Shown here one piece after another: positions 55,055-64,000 of a DNA stretch of 64,000 nt (the stretch's first letter is position 1; every line of letters begins with the position of its first letter). Under the pieces are notes generated by a model, which saw only the letters and a program-made list of their open reading frames with translations, had not been told where the DNA came from and ran no database searches. Where the stretch lies: assembly GCA_030152305.1 (NCBI GenBank), contig JASKOM010000002.1:1-64000 (forward strand), read 5' to 3'. The DNA is from Campylobacterota bacterium. Lineage in GTDB: Bacteria; Campylobacterota; Campylobacteria; Campylobacterales; Thiovulaceae. The position numbers and the translations under genes were made by a program.

Positions 55055-55739
55055 TTTTTGCTCCTACTAAATAGTTCTGATATAAATCAGGTCTAAAAAA
55101 TTTTGTTTTACATTTAGATAATGAATTTTTAAAATCATTTATCTTTTTATGATATCCGCTAAAATATACCGATGGAATATAACTATTCTCAAAATTAACA
55201 GGTTGAGCAAAATTTGGAGCTTCCAAAAGATTATTTTCAAAGCTTTCTCCAATTATACTTTCACTGTTTCCAAGAACACCATTGATATTTCTAACAATCG
55301 AATCAATAATTACAAGCGATGATAATTCTCCACCAGATAATATAAAATCACCTATTGAAAATACCTCATCAACATAATGTTCAACAATTCTTTCATCGAA
55401 ACCTTCGTAACGACCACTAATAATTGTAATATTATTTAATTTTGATAATCGAATTGCATCTTTTTGATTAAATCTTTTGCCAACGGGTGTAACAGCGATA
55501 ATATGACTTTCAAAGTGAATACTTTTCAAACTATCTACGATAGGCTGACTCATCATCAGCATTCCTGCACCACCTCCAACCAATGGTAAATCTATACGAC
55601 GATGTTTATCGTTTGTAAAGCCTCTTGGATTAATGGCATTAATATTTACAATTCCATTTTTTACAGCTCTACCTATTATTGAATTTTCAAAATACGGTAA
55701 AACTAATTCGGGAAACAGTGTAATTATATTTATTTGCAA
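55044..55739 (-). CDS. trmD: tRNA (guanine37-N1)-methyltransferase
   Basis: SAM-dependent SPOUT methyltransferase making m1G37. [13 protein letters not shown] start, [25 protein letters not shown] and the [20 protein letters not shown] knot are clear. 231 residues. One octamer copy at 55363. Confidence 0.96.
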   Translation of the reverse strand: MQINIITLFPELVLPYFENSIIGRAVKNGIVNINAINPRGFTNDKHRRIDLPLVGGGAGMLMMSQPIVDSLKSIHFESHIIAVTPVGKRFNQKDAIRLSKLNNITIISGRYEGFDERIVEHYVDEVFSIGDFILSGGELSSLVIIDSIVRNINGVLGNSESIIGESFENNLLEAPNFAQPVNFENSYIPSVYFSGYHKKINDFKNSLSKCKTKFFRPDLYQNYLVGAKSAK

Positions 55740-55741
55740 TT

Positions 55742-56269
55742 TTAACTCTCTTCGAGAATATCTTTTCCACCAACTACAAATATCGATTTAGTATCTAAAT
55801 TTACATCTAAAATATATTCGTTAATATACGGTAATAAAAAGCTTTTTGGAAGTTTTGTTTTTACTAATTCTTCTGTTGTTTGTATTACTAAATAATCAGT
55901 AATTGTTATTCGTTCTATCGAAGAAACAATGCCTAAAATATTGCCGTTTTCGATAACATTTAAACCAATTAAATCAAACCAAAAAAACTCATTTTTAGAA
56001 AGTTCACATAGTTCTCGACTTTCATCTTTTGAAGAAAAAAGTTTATGATTAGTAAGTTGTTCAGCTTTTTCTTTTGAATCAAATCCAATAAATCTAATTA
56101 ATTCAGATTCATGATTATAATTCATAATTTCAAGCTTACCAAATGAACTGTCCCATATATTTTTTTTATATATTTGTTCTCTAAAATCAGAATCCCAATG
56201 AAGTTTTAGATAGCCTTTAATGCCATGAGTTTTGCCAATTGTGGCAATAATTAATTGATTATCGTTCAA
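55742..56269 (-). CDS. rimM: 16S rRNA-processing protein RimM
   Basis: 175 residues: GKTHGIKGYLKLHWDSD N-terminal beta barrel and a C-terminal PRC-barrel ending YINEYILDVNLDTKSIFV. Helps 30S head assembly and binds S19. Two bases separate it from trmD. Confidence 0.9.
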   Translation of the reverse strand: MNDNQLIIATIGKTHGIKGYLKLHWDSDFREQIYKKNIWDSSFGKLEIMNYNHESELIRFIGFDSKEKAEQLTNHKLFSSKDESRELCELSKNEFFWFDLIGLNVIENGNILGIVSSIERITITDYLVIQTTEELVKTKLPKSFLLPYINEYILDVNLDTKSIFVVGGKDILEES

Positions 56270-56271
56270 AT

Positions 56272-56514
56272 TTAAATATTACCTGCTTTAACATTAATTT
56301 TATAGTTTTTACCATTTTTAGCTTTACACCCTGATATAAAAGTTTTTATTGCTCCAATCATTTTTCCGTCTTTTCCAATCAATCGACCTAGATCATCTTT
56401 ATGAGCATAAATAGTTATTTCATATAGATCACCATTTTCAATAGATTCTATTTTAATTTGACGAGGTTCAGCAACAATTAGTTTTGCAAAATCTTCTATA
56501 AACTTTTCAATCAT
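56272..56514 (-). CDS. khpA: KH-domain RNA-binding protein KhpA
   Basis: 80 residues, one KH domain with the GRLIGKDGKMIGAIKT GxxG loop. Placed between rpsP and rimM, as in many bacteria; it partners KhpB/Jag in RNA regulation and cell division in other species. Confidence 0.88.
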   Translation of the reverse strand: MIEKFIEDFAKLIVAEPRQIKIESIENGDLYEITIYAHKDDLGRLIGKDGKMIGAIKTFISGCKAKNGKNYKINVKAGNI

Positions 56515-56745
56515 CTATTTTGATGTTATTTTTTCTACTCTTTCGCTAAGTTTAGCACCAACACTTTTCCAGTAATTTAATCGTTCTTCGTCAACTTTTA
56601 CTGTTGCTGGATTTGTATTTGGGTTGTAATAACCGATTGATTCGATCCAACCACCATCTCTTTGTTTTCTACTATCAGTAGCAACGATTCGATAGAAAGC
56701 ACTTTTATGTCTTCCCATTCTCGTAAGTCTTACAACTGTCGCCAT
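56515..56745 (-). CDS. rpsP: 30S ribosomal protein S16
   Basis: 76 residues starting [21 protein letters not shown], the family signature. First gene of the operon here; the space upstream (56746-56881) is AT-rich and non-coding. Confidence 0.97.
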   Translation of the reverse strand: MATVVRLTRMGRHKSAFYRIVATDSRKQRDGGWIESIGYYNPNTNPATVKVDEERLNYWKSVGAKLSERVEKITSK

Positions 56746-56881
56746 TTATGACCTTTTTATTTAAAAATTTAAATGAAATATTACGACGATAATATCAAGT
56801 TAATAAAATTATCAAAGAACTATTTCAAGTTTTTAGTTTTAAAATTGTAGCATATTAGAATATTTTGAGATTATTAAATAT

Positions 56882-57820
56882 TTAATTAAATTTTACAATT
56901 CTGAAAGCTATTGTTTGTTGAAAAATTAACGGATAGCTATAAATACATGAGACTATTCCATCGGTTCTTGCATGAATTTGCGATTTAATTTCACCTGATA
57001 ACGAATCATAAATAATACCTATTAAGTCGCCTTCTCGAATTTGAACACCATTTTTAACAATTGGTTTAAAAATTCCAGCTTTTGGAGATTTGATGATCTC
57101 AACACGATTTTGTGAAATTAAATCACTTTTATATCCACCAAATACTTTAAAATTAATAATATTATGAACTGATAAAAATCTAATCAAGCTATCAAGAACG
57201 AGATCACTTTCAGCTTGAAACAGATGTTTTTTTCCACTAAATACAACAGAATATGCTTTTGTTCCCCAAACACCCCAATTATATAAAAGCGATCCACTAT
57301 CAACTGGTTCAAATTTTTTAGTATGAATAAATCTTAATCCGAAACTTTCAGCACCTTCGATGTCCATATATTGTGAATCGATTAATTTCACATATGGCAT
57401 ACAGTCAGCTTTATCTTTTCGATCTTCGATAATTATTCCATAATTAAAATCTTTAACAACTTCGAATAATTTATAGGCTATTCGTTGTGTTGTTTCGCCT
57501 TTGTCATAACCTGGAAACATGACATTTATATCTGTATTGTCAAGAGGCCAAAATCTTTTTCCCATATTTAAAGCAAAATGATTAACAGACGGAACAATTA
57601 AAATTTCGCCATTAATTAAATCTGGATTTAAAGTTTCTCGTTCTTGTAAAAAATGAACAAGTTGAGAAGCTGAAAAAACACCTGCAATTTCTTCACCGTT
57701 TAATCCAGAAATAATTGCAATTTTTGGATAACCTATTTTTCCAGCTCCAAAACGAAAACCATAAACATTTAAGTCATCTCGCGATGGCGATTTAAACGAA
57801 AATAACAATTCTTTTGTCAT
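56882..57820 (-). CDS. Aspartoacylase-like protein lacking zinc ligands
   Basis: 312 residues of the succinylglutamate desuccinylase/aspartoacylase family. The zinc motif HxxE reads GLNGEE, so the His is Asn. The second His segment of the active paralogue (DIHSS) is IIIEDRKD here, and the catalytic Glu segment is AYSVVFSG. The fold and the C-terminal barrel (GVQIREGDLIGIIYDSLSGE) persist. It is probably a pseudoenzyme that binds or scaffolds. It overlaps the intact paralogue by four bases. Confidence 0.7.
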   Translation of the reverse strand: MTKELLFSFKSPSRDDLNVYGFRFGAGKIGYPKIAIISGLNGEEIAGVFSASQLVHFLQERETLNPDLINGEILIVPSVNHFALNMGKRFWPLDNTDINVMFPGYDKGETTQRIAYKLFEVVKDFNYGIIIEDRKDKADCMPYVKLIDSQYMDIEGAESFGLRFIHTKKFEPVDSGSLLYNWGVWGTKAYSVVFSGKKHLFQAESDLVLDSLIRFLSVHNIINFKVFGGYKSDLISQNRVEIIKSPKAGIFKPIVKNGVQIREGDLIGIIYDSLSGEIKSQIHARTDGIVSCIYSYPLIFQQTIAFRIVKFN

Positions 57821-58794
57821 TTATTATTTATCTCCGAACTATTTTTACCAAAAATTCTAGCAAGTAACGAACCTTCATAAACAATAGGATATTCTCGTAA
57901 AGTAAATAAAACACCATCGGATGGTGAAAAGACTTCTTCTTCGATTTTGCCAGATAAAGGCGATACGATATTGCCGATTTTTTCACCTTTTTTTAATATT
58001 TCATAATGTGAAGTTGTTGGAACAAATAAACCAGAAGCTCCAGCATTTAAATAAAAAACTTCACCATTTTCAGAAATCACAGGTTCTTTTAATTTTTTGG
58101 TTTCGATATTTAAAATGCCAATATCAGCCATCATATTTTTTAATCCATCGGCAAGAGAAAAACAGTATTCAGGTGTTATTCGCATACCAACTCCCATTTC
58201 GACAACAAGAGTTTTTGTTCCGCGAGAATTCATCGTATGAGCAAAAGTTGCTTCAAGAACAGTTATTGCATCATGAATCCAAACGAAATCAATTCCTAAT
58301 TTTTTAGCAAGAGGCAATAATTTATCTTTAAATTCTGCACTCATTCGAACTTGTGGAAGTTCTCGTAAAAAAATATTACTCGAATGAATATCAACGGCAT
58401 AATCACTTCCGCTAATTTCTTCGATAATTCCATCGGCTATTTGAGACGGTAAAAAGTCATTTTTATTACCTGGAAAAATTCTATTTAAATCTACATTATA
58501 AAACGGAATACTTCGAGTGATGCTATCAATACCAAGTGAATTTAACGATGGATAAATATCGATGATTCCGTTAATTTTGTCCTGATTGTTTTCTAACCAA
58601 TTTGTTAATAAATAACAGACATATTGACCTTCGAGTTCATCACCATGAGTTCCGCTGACGATTGAAATTCGTTTTAATTTTTTTAATTCGACCTCATCGT
58701 TATTAATGGAAACAGATTGAGGAACAAAACGATTTTTTTGAACTCTAAAATTTTCGCTAACTGGTAGCTCAATATTCAAACTTTGAATTATCAT
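57817..58794 (-). CDS. Succinylglutamate desuccinylase/aspartoacylase-family hydrolase
   Basis: 325-residue zinc amidohydrolase. Zn ligands GTHGDELEG (His, Glu) and DIHSS (His), and the catalytic Glu in VVEMGVG, are intact. The C-terminal barrel (KGEKIGNIVSPLSGKIEEEV) is typical. Substrate unknown; in this cluster it may release the product of the ATP-grasp enzyme. Carries one octamer (58691). Confidence 0.8.
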   Translation of the reverse strand: MIIQSLNIELPVSENFRVQKNRFVPQSVSINNDEVELKKLKRISIVSGTHGDELEGQYVCYLLTNWLENNQDKINGIIDIYPSLNSLGIDSITRSIPFYNVDLNRIFPGNKNDFLPSQIADGIIEEISGSDYAVDIHSSNIFLRELPQVRMSAEFKDKLLPLAKKLGIDFVWIHDAITVLEATFAHTMNSRGTKTLVVEMGVGMRITPEYCFSLADGLKNMMADIGILNIETKKLKEPVISENGEVFYLNAGASGLFVPTTSHYEILKKGEKIGNIVSPLSGKIEEEVFSPSDGVLFTLREYPIVYEGSLLARIFGKNSSEINNK

Positions 58795-58800
58795 ATTAAA

Positions 58801-59595
58801 TTAGATACTAACCTCCATATGAGTAAATACTTTAAGATTTTGTTTGCTATGACCAATAAAAGAACCTTTGTTCATAGCTGTATCGCTAGAATCACGACCG
58901 TGAGCTAATTTTATATACGGTTCATTTTTGATAATTAAATTATGAGTTGGATCAGCTCCTCGCCATATTTGACCATCAAAATATTCAACCCAAGCATGAC
59001 TTTCACCTTCGCCAGTAACAAAACCGCTAACATAGCGAGCAGGAATATTTAAATGTCTCAAATAAGATATTAATAAATGAGCGAAGTCTTGACAGACTCC
59101 TCGTTTTGAATTTAATATCATATCAATCGAACTATAAGCCGTTGTTATTCCACTTTGATAAATAAAATTTTTAAAAATAAAGTCGTTCGCTGTTGATACG
59201 ATTAAATCTATATTTTTTTTATTATTATAATTTATTATTTTAAGCTCATTAATAAAATCTAAAAATTCCTGTTTAGAATTTATAGATGAGGTAGTTATTT
59301 GAGTTTGAACAGAATATAAGTCTGGAAGAATGCCATGTTGTAAGTCAAAATATTCATGATAAAAATCAATTTTTGCCGAAGTTTCGACTTCGAAACTATA
59401 ATGAGATTCGTTAATAATACCAAAACTAATTATATTTCCAAAGCCATCAGTCGTATTAGCTAATTTTAAAGATGTATAAAAATCTTCAATTTTATAAAAA
59501 GGAGTTTGGCGAGGAGTTATTTTGAGAGCAAAACTATGACCTCTAACTCTTTGACTAAACTCTAAACTAAAACGATAAGTTAAATTAACTTTCAT
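58801..59595 (-). CDS. Transglutaminase-family protein
   Basis: 264 residues. An N-terminal beta domain (bact_transglu_N) is followed by a papain-like core with Cys in GVCQDFAHLL, His in ESHAWVEYF and Asp in ADPTHN. The start MKVNLTYRF (59595) is preferred to the upstream MRLFG frame (59610). It overlaps the alpha-E gene by eleven bases, in a five-gene cluster with the ATP-grasp enzyme. It may act as protease or amidase on a peptide product. Confidence 0.85.
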   Translation of the reverse strand: MKVNLTYRFSLEFSQRVRGHSFALKITPRQTPFYKIEDFYTSLKLANTTDGFGNIISFGIINESHYSFEVETSAKIDFYHEYFDLQHGILPDLYSVQTQITTSSINSKQEFLDFINELKIINYNNKKNIDLIVSTANDFIFKNFIYQSGITTAYSSIDMILNSKRGVCQDFAHLLISYLRHLNIPARYVSGFVTGEGESHAWVEYFDGQIWRGADPTHNLIIKNEPYIKLAHGRDSSDTAMNKGSFIGHSKQNLKVFTHMEVSI

Positions 59596-60256
59596 ACCGA
59601 ATAATCTCATTCACACAGCTATTTATTTTATAGATGACTGAATCGATTGTTAGTCCTTCTAAATTTTTAACTGGTGAAAATGTTGAATTAATGGCTTGAC
59701 CAATCGTATTAAGTTTTTGAATATCATACATAATCGATTCAAGATCGCCGAACAATCGTAATTTCATGTCAATGCCTTCAACAGTTTGACCGAATTCGAT
59801 TAACATTTGAACGAGACCATGTTGAGTCTTTAAAAAAATTCGACCCCAAAAACTATCTAATTTTCTAATTAATTCTTCGATAGCTTTTGGACTAATATTT
59901 TTTTTATCTTTTTCTTTTAAAGCCGTATAAATAACATTTATAAACATAAAGGCATCTTCGTCAAGAATATCTCTAAGCATTGTTGCATTTTCTCTAGCTT
60001 GATCTATTAAATAAAATAAATTGCTAGTTTCAATAAAATAAACAGTCTTTGAAAAAAACTCGATGCTATCTTTATATTCGATTTCTCGACCTAATTTATT
60101 AAAAAATTTTTTTCCAGCATCTTTATCGACATCGATAACTAAATCAAAAGTTTTTATACCTTCTTTAGCGATAATTTCGAATCTTTGAAGATATCGACCT
60201 ATCCAATAAAGTCCGTCTGCACTTCTAATACTTAAATATTTACCTTGAGTTTGCAT
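59585..60256 (-). CDS. Alpha-E domain protein
   Basis: 223 residues, all-helical, starting with SIRSADGLYWIGRYLQRFE, the family signature (LYWIGRY-ER). Alpha-E proteins almost always neighbour circularly permuted ATP-grasp and transglutaminase genes and have no known activity. Confidence 0.85.
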   Translation of the reverse strand: MQTQGKYLSIRSADGLYWIGRYLQRFEIIAKEGIKTFDLVIDVDKDAGKKFFNKLGREIEYKDSIEFFSKTVYFIETSNLFYLIDQARENATMLRDILDEDAFMFINVIYTALKEKDKKNISPKAIEELIRKLDSFWGRIFLKTQHGLVQMLIEFGQTVEGIDMKLRLFGDLESIMYDIQKLNTIGQAINSTFSPVKNLEGLTIDSVIYKINSCVNEIIRYES

Positions 60257-60278
60257 TTGAGCCTCCTATTTTTAATTT

Positions 60279-61637
60279 TTATTCGACAATCCATGTATCT
60301 TTAAAACCGCCACCTTGTGAAGAATTGACAAGATAATTACCTGATTCAAGAGCATATCGAGTCAAACCGTTTGTCCAGACATAAATATCTTCACCATAGA
60401 CGACATAACATCTAAGATCAGATTTTCGTGGAACAATTTCACCATTCATAAAACATTCGACATCATAAAATTCTATCAATTCTTGAGCTATAAATCTTCG
60501 AGGTTCTCGTTTAATAACTTCTTTTAAATCAGAAAGTTGAACAGAACTCATTTTATAACCAAATAAAACACCATAGCCACCAGCTTCGGCGACATCTTTA
60601 ATAACTAATTTTTCGATATTTTCGAGAACATATTTCATGTCATCAGCAAAATATGGCAAATAAGTTGGTGCATTATCGATAATCGGCTCTTCATTTAAAT
60701 AATATTTAATCATTTTTGGAACAAAATAATAAATGCCTTTATCGTCGGCGATGCCATTTCCGATGCTATTTATCAAAGCGATATTACCACTTCGATAAAC
60801 ATTTGCCAAACCAGGAACACCAATCATGCTATTAGGATGAAATTCAAGCGGATCAATAAAATCATCATCAAGTCGTCGATACATTGCACCAACCAATGTT
60901 TTACTGCCATTAAAACTTTTTAAATATAATTTATCACCGATAACTTCTAAATCGCTACCAACAGCAAGAACGGCTCCAGTTTGTTTAGCCAAATAAGCAT
61001 GTTCATAAAAAGCCGAGTTATATCTACCAGGAGTTAAAACAACATTTATACCACCAGTTGAAACATGATTCATCATATTCATTAATTTGTTTGGATAAAA
61101 TCTTATTTTCTCGATGTTCATCTGTTCAAACATTTCAGGATAAACTTTTCGATATGCCTGACGAATTGAAAGCGGATAACTTGCTCCAGATGGAACTCGT
61201 AAATTATCTTCAAGAATTGTCCATCGATTATTAACACTATTTTTAACTAAATCGATTCCGCTGATATGAGTTCTGATATTTTTTGAAGTTTTTACTCCAT
61301 GAAATTCAGGACGGTAAGCTTTTGAAGAAAACACAAATTCACTCGGAATAATTCCATCTTTGATTATTTTTTGATCGCTATAAATATCATTTAAAAAAAG
61401 ATTAAGTGCTTTTACTCGTTGTTGAAGTCCTCGTTCAAGAACTTTAAATTCATCTTGTGGAATTATTCGTGGAATTACATCAAAAGGAAAAGATCGTTCT
61501 ATAAACGAACCATCTTTAAAAAGATTAAAATTAATGCCAAATTTATTCGTAAATTCTTTTAGATCAGATATTCTATTCTTATCAAGTTTATTAAAAATCT
61601 CAAAGAATCTATCTAGTTGAGGATTCTTTTCGGTCAT
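60279..61637 (-). CDS. Circularly permuted ATP-grasp type 2 protein
   Basis: 452 residues of the DUF404/407 family: DNLRVPSGASYPLSIRQAYRKV, NVVLTPGRYNSAFYEHAYLA, VIKDVAEAGGYGVLFGYK (phosphate-binding loop) and SSQGGGFKDTWIVE at the end. Predicted to make amide bonds in a peptide of unknown sequence; first gene of the five-gene cluster. Upstream region 61638-61766 has no clear promoter but one octamer (61688). Confidence 0.88.
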   Translation of the reverse strand: MTEKNPQLDRFFEIFNKLDKNRISDLKEFTNKFGINFNLFKDGSFIERSFPFDVIPRIIPQDEFKVLERGLQQRVKALNLFLNDIYSDQKIIKDGIIPSEFVFSSKAYRPEFHGVKTSKNIRTHISGIDLVKNSVNNRWTILEDNLRVPSGASYPLSIRQAYRKVYPEMFEQMNIEKIRFYPNKLMNMMNHVSTGGINVVLTPGRYNSAFYEHAYLAKQTGAVLAVGSDLEVIGDKLYLKSFNGSKTLVGAMYRRLDDDFIDPLEFHPNSMIGVPGLANVYRSGNIALINSIGNGIADDKGIYYFVPKMIKYYLNEEPIIDNAPTYLPYFADDMKYVLENIEKLVIKDVAEAGGYGVLFGYKMSSVQLSDLKEVIKREPRRFIAQELIEFYDVECFMNGEIVPRKSDLRCYVVYGEDIYVWTNGLTRYALESGNYLVNSSQGGGFKDTWIVE

Positions 61638-61766
61638 ATATACTCCCTTATTTCGGTTATGTTTTTATTTTATCAGAAAAGAGATTAGATGAGGTTTTTT
61701 TATTAACAATAAGATTAATTTAAGAAACAAATATGTCTAATTTTCTCACATAATTCACTTGATTGA

Positions 61767-61955
61767 TTTTCTGTTAATGTTGAAGAGAAAAAAGCAACAC
61801 AGACAACAAAATTAAAATTGCAACTTGAACAAGAAAAAAGTGAAAGAATCAAACTTAAGCAAGAAAGTTTTGCAAAAGAAGATGCAGAAAAAACTTCTCA
61901 ACTTGGTCAAAATAAAATGTTAGATTTTTTTAAATTAAACGGTTATATTCAATAA
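61767..61955 (+). pseudogene. Coiled-coil gene remnant
   Basis: Open frame of 62 codons after a TGA, without ATG and with no ribosome site: FSVNVEEKKATQTTKL... ending QNKMLDFFKLNGYIQ. Helical and Lys/Glu-rich. The tail looks like a real C-terminus, so this is likely the end of a decayed gene. Weak evidence. Confidence 0.3.
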
Positions 61956-61997
61956 AGTTATTTGTTATTCATATTTAATTTTCTGATAAAATGATTT

Positions 61998-62026
61998 TAT
62001 AATATTTAAGTAACAAATTTTGTTAC
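61998..62026 (+). promoter_or_regulatory. cdsA promoter with palindrome
   Basis: TATAAT (61998-62003) is followed by GTAACAAATTTTGTTAC (62010-62026), an almost perfect 17-base inverted repeat at the expected start site. It could be an operator or a leader hairpin. GGAGAA (62031-62036) is the ribosome site of cdsA. Confidence 0.5.
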
Positions 62027-62042
62027 TCACGGAGAATTTAAT

Positions 62043-62780
62043 ATGAAAGAAAGAATAGTTACTTCTTTATATATTTTTGCTGTTATTTTGCCAATTGGCT
62101 ATATAAATAATTTAACTTTAACTTGGGCATTTATGGGAATAATTTATCTCGTTGCTATATTTGAATCAATTAAATTGTATAAATTAACACCTCATCTCGC
62201 TTATTATTATGTTGCTTCGTTTTTGTGGATTTTGGCTTATGATTCGAATAAATGGCTAGAAGTTTTATTAATTATGGCAATAATATTCGGAAGTTTTGTA
62301 GCAATGAAACCAGAAAGAAAAATGGATGGAGCTTTGCCGTTTATTTATCCAACAATAGCAATTATTGCTCTGTTTGAAATTTATAAAATAAGTGGAATAT
62401 ATTTAATATTATGGCTTTTAATAGTTGTTGCATTAACAGATAGCATGGCTTATTTTGTAGGTCGTTCAATTGGCAAAACACCATTTTCACCAACTTCACC
62501 AAAAAAGACTCTCGAAGGTGTAATTGGAGGTATTTTATTTGGAACAATTGGCGGAATAATTTCAGGATATTTGTTAAATTTAGAATTGCCATTAATTTAT
62601 TTAACTTCATTTGTTGTTTCGATGTTTGCTGTATTTGGAGATTTATTCGAAAGTTATTTAAAACGAGTTGCAGGAGTAAAAGATTCTGGAACTTTTTTAC
62701 CTGGTCATGGTGGAATTTTAGATCGAATAGATGGATATTTATTTAGTTCAATAGCTGTATTGGTAATTTTACGATGGTAA
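62043..62780 (+). CDS. cdsA: Phosphatidate cytidylyltransferase
   Basis: 245-residue membrane enzyme making CDP-diacylglycerol for phospholipid synthesis. At least six hydrophobic helices; the signature SPKKTLEGVIGG and SYLKRVAGVKDSGTFLPGHGGILDRID are intact. Its last codons overlap the dxr start. Octamer at 62189. Confidence 0.94.
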   Translation: MKERIVTSLYIFAVILPIGYINNLTLTWAFMGIIYLVAIFESIKLYKLTPHLAYYYVASFLWILAYDSNKWLEVLLIMAIIFGSFVAMKPERKMDGALPFIYPTIAIIALFEIYKISGIYLILWLLIVVALTDSMAYFVGRSIGKTPFSPTSPKKTLEGVIGGILFGTIGGIISGYLLNLELPLIYLTSFVVSMFAVFGDLFESYLKRVAGVKDSGTFLPGHGGILDRIDGYLFSSIAVLVILRW

Positions 62781-63865
62781 TTTTAGGTTCAACTGGTTCA
62801 ATTGGAGTTTCAACTCTTGATATTGCAGAAAAATATAATTTAAAAATAGAAGTTTTATCAGCTGGAATAAATATAAATTTATTAAATAAACAAATAGCAA
62901 AATTTAATCCTGAAATCGTTGTTGTTAGTCGAAAAGATGACATGGAAAAAGTCGTTTGTGTTAATTCAGAAATGAAAATTTTTTACGGCGATGATGGAAT
63001 TTTAATCGCGATTGAACAAGCAAAAAGTGATTTAGTTGTTAATGCTCTTGTTGGTTTTGCTGGTTTGAAACCAACTTTGAAAGCTATCGAAACAGGTAAA
63101 AAAGTTGCTCTTGCAAATAAAGAATCGCTTGTTGTTGCTGGTGAATGGTTAGATATTTCGAAGATTCATCCTATTGATAGCGAACATTTTGCTTTATGGT
63201 ATTTATTATCTGGTCGCCAAGTCGAAGAAATGACAATTACGGCAAGTGGTGGAGCTTTTAGAAATTGGGAAATCGAAAATATCAAAAATGCTTTATCGGT
63301 TGATGCTTTAAAACATCCAAATTGGCAAATGGGCAAAAAAATAACTGTTGATAGTGCTTCAATGGTTAATAAATTATTTGAATTATTAGAAGCAAAATGG
63401 CTATTTAATCCGCAAAAACTTGATGCAATTATTGAACAAAAATCAATGCTTCATGCTGTTGTCAGATTTATTGATGGAAGTTCAACCGCTCATATTTCAA
63501 ATACGGATATGCGATTACCAATTGCTTTTGCTTTATTGGGCAAAGTTGAACAACAAATTTTAGAACCAATTGATTTATTAAAAATAGGTGAATTGAAGTT
63601 TCAAGAAATCGAAATTGATAGATATCCCGTTTGGAGTTTAAAAAATGAACTTCTTGAAAATCCTCGTCGAGGTGCAATTTTAAATTCGGCTAATGATTTT
63701 ATTGTTAATAAATTTCTAAAAGATGAAATTCCTTTTGGAAAAATCGCTGATTCTATTCTTGAAAGTTTTAATAAATTCAGAGATTCAGAACCACGAGATT
63801 TAAAAGATGTATTTAAATTAGATACAGAAATAAAAGATTGGTTAAAAGGCTATTTAAATGATTGA
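62774..63865 (+). CDS. dxr: 1-deoxy-D-xylulose 5-phosphate reductoisomerase
   Basis: Second enzyme of the MEP isoprenoid pathway. NADPH loop GSTGSIGVSTLDIAE, LANKESLVVAGEWL, ITASGGAFRNWE, and the MGKKITVDSASMVNK substrate and metal region. 363 residues, slightly short. Overlaps cdsA (seven bases), and the next gene begins inside its last codons (ATGATTGA). Confidence 0.95.
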   Translation: MVILGSTGSIGVSTLDIAEKYNLKIEVLSAGININLLNKQIAKFNPEIVVVSRKDDMEKVVCVNSEMKIFYGDDGILIAIEQAKSDLVVNALVGFAGLKPTLKAIETGKKVALANKESLVVAGEWLDISKIHPIDSEHFALWYLLSGRQVEEMTITASGGAFRNWEIENIKNALSVDALKHPNWQMGKKITVDSASMVNKLFELLEAKWLFNPQKLDAIIEQKSMLHAVVRFIDGSSTAHISNTDMRLPIAFALLGKVEQQILEPIDLLKIGELKFQEIEIDRYPVWSLKNELLENPRRGAILNSANDFIVNKFLKDEIPFGKIADSILESFNKFRDSEPRDLKDVFKLDTEIKDWLKGYLND

Positions 63866-64000
63866 GTTTTTTTATCACGGCGATCCGATCGAAATTCCAG
63901 AAGATTTTGATAAAAAATATTTAAAATATTTAAATGATATTGAAAAAATAGAAATAATTAACGAAAAGACTATTTTATTAAAAGACTTTAGCGGTTACAT
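63858..64000 (+). CDS. Partial gene after dxr (possibly pgp1-like)
   Basis: 47 codons from an ATG that overlaps the dxr stop; the frame stays open to the window edge (MIEFFYHGDPIEIPEDFDKK...). No motif can be read from this much. In Campylobacter jejuni the gene after cdsA-dxr is pgp1, an M14 DL-carboxypeptidase of cell shape, so by synteny this may be the same; not shown by sequence. Confidence 0.5.
   Translation, partial: MIEFFYHGDPIEIPEDFDKKYLKYLNDIEKIEIINEKTILLKDFSGY

Overview
This 64 kb window is AT-rich (about 30% G+C by eye) and reads as a chromosomal segment of a Campylobacterota (epsilonproteobacterial) species. The evidence is the gene content and order: mdh with two-subunit class I fumarase; serS-WYL regulator-membrane-anchored murF-hemA-polyprenyl synthase; rpsP-khpA-rimM-trmD-rplS; a Csd6/Pgp2-like cell-shape peptidase next to fliQ; cdsA-dxr followed by what may be pgp1; and a 16S rRNA gene starting exactly at the left edge on the minus strand with a typical 5' end. 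I cannot name the genus.

Layout. 1-205: 5' end, leader and promoter of a minus-strand rRNA operon. 410-3465: malate dehydrogenase, fumarase alpha and beta, tRNA ct6A dehydratase (plus strand). 3470-10171: core minus-strand genes (serS, WYL regulator, murF, hemA, isoprenoid synthase, esterase). 10250-12120: small accessory patch with a Bro-N antirepressor and a broken coiled-coil gene, bounded by copies of a hairpin repeat. 12137-16334: lptD, RDD, YggT, pyrF, SemiSWEET and a small unknown. 16494-23740: accessory island with a VWA / PP2C phosphatase / Ser-Thr kinase triad (TerY-P type), a DUF1566 protein and an SBBP-repeat exoprotein. 23845-26707: ileS and an overlapping micro-membrane protein. 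26783-43129: large accessory island with two Rpn nuclease loci (with free-standing copies of the Rpn C-terminal domain), three HTH/antirepressor modules, HepT-MntA and DUF2442-DUF4160 pairs, and a surface-protein cassette (frameshifted head-repeat adhesin, lipoprotein, Ig/cadherin-like giant). 43234-45330: DUF1566 lipoprotein. 45753-52931: redox genes (peroxiredoxin, di-haem peroxidase, trxA, trxB), a candidate 6S RNA, dapB, a flavoprotein, the cell-shape peptidase and fliQ. 52952-56745: tRNA-Phe and ribosomal/tRNA-modification genes. 56882-61637: circularly permuted ATP-grasp / alpha-E / transglutaminase / two aspartoacylase-like proteins. 62043-64000: cdsA, dxr and a partial gene.

The two most interesting signals are as follows. 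(1) The octamer GATGAGGT (ACCTCATC on the other strand) occurs 32 times by hand count, against about one expected, in both orientations. It is spread through the core genes and completely absent from the two large accessory islands (15.6-24.1 kb and 26.6-43.3 kb). This is the pattern of a DNA-uptake-type signal. (2) Each Rpn nuclease gene is followed by stand-alone, translationally coupled genes encoding only the variable Rpn C-terminal domain (three in tandem at one locus, one at the other). These look like detached, multiplied antitoxin (RpnS-like) genes.

The accessory islands are rich in duplicated modules, hairpin-rich intergenic repeats and broken genes, which suggests continuing recombination and toxin-antitoxin/antirepressor turnover around a surface-protein cassette.
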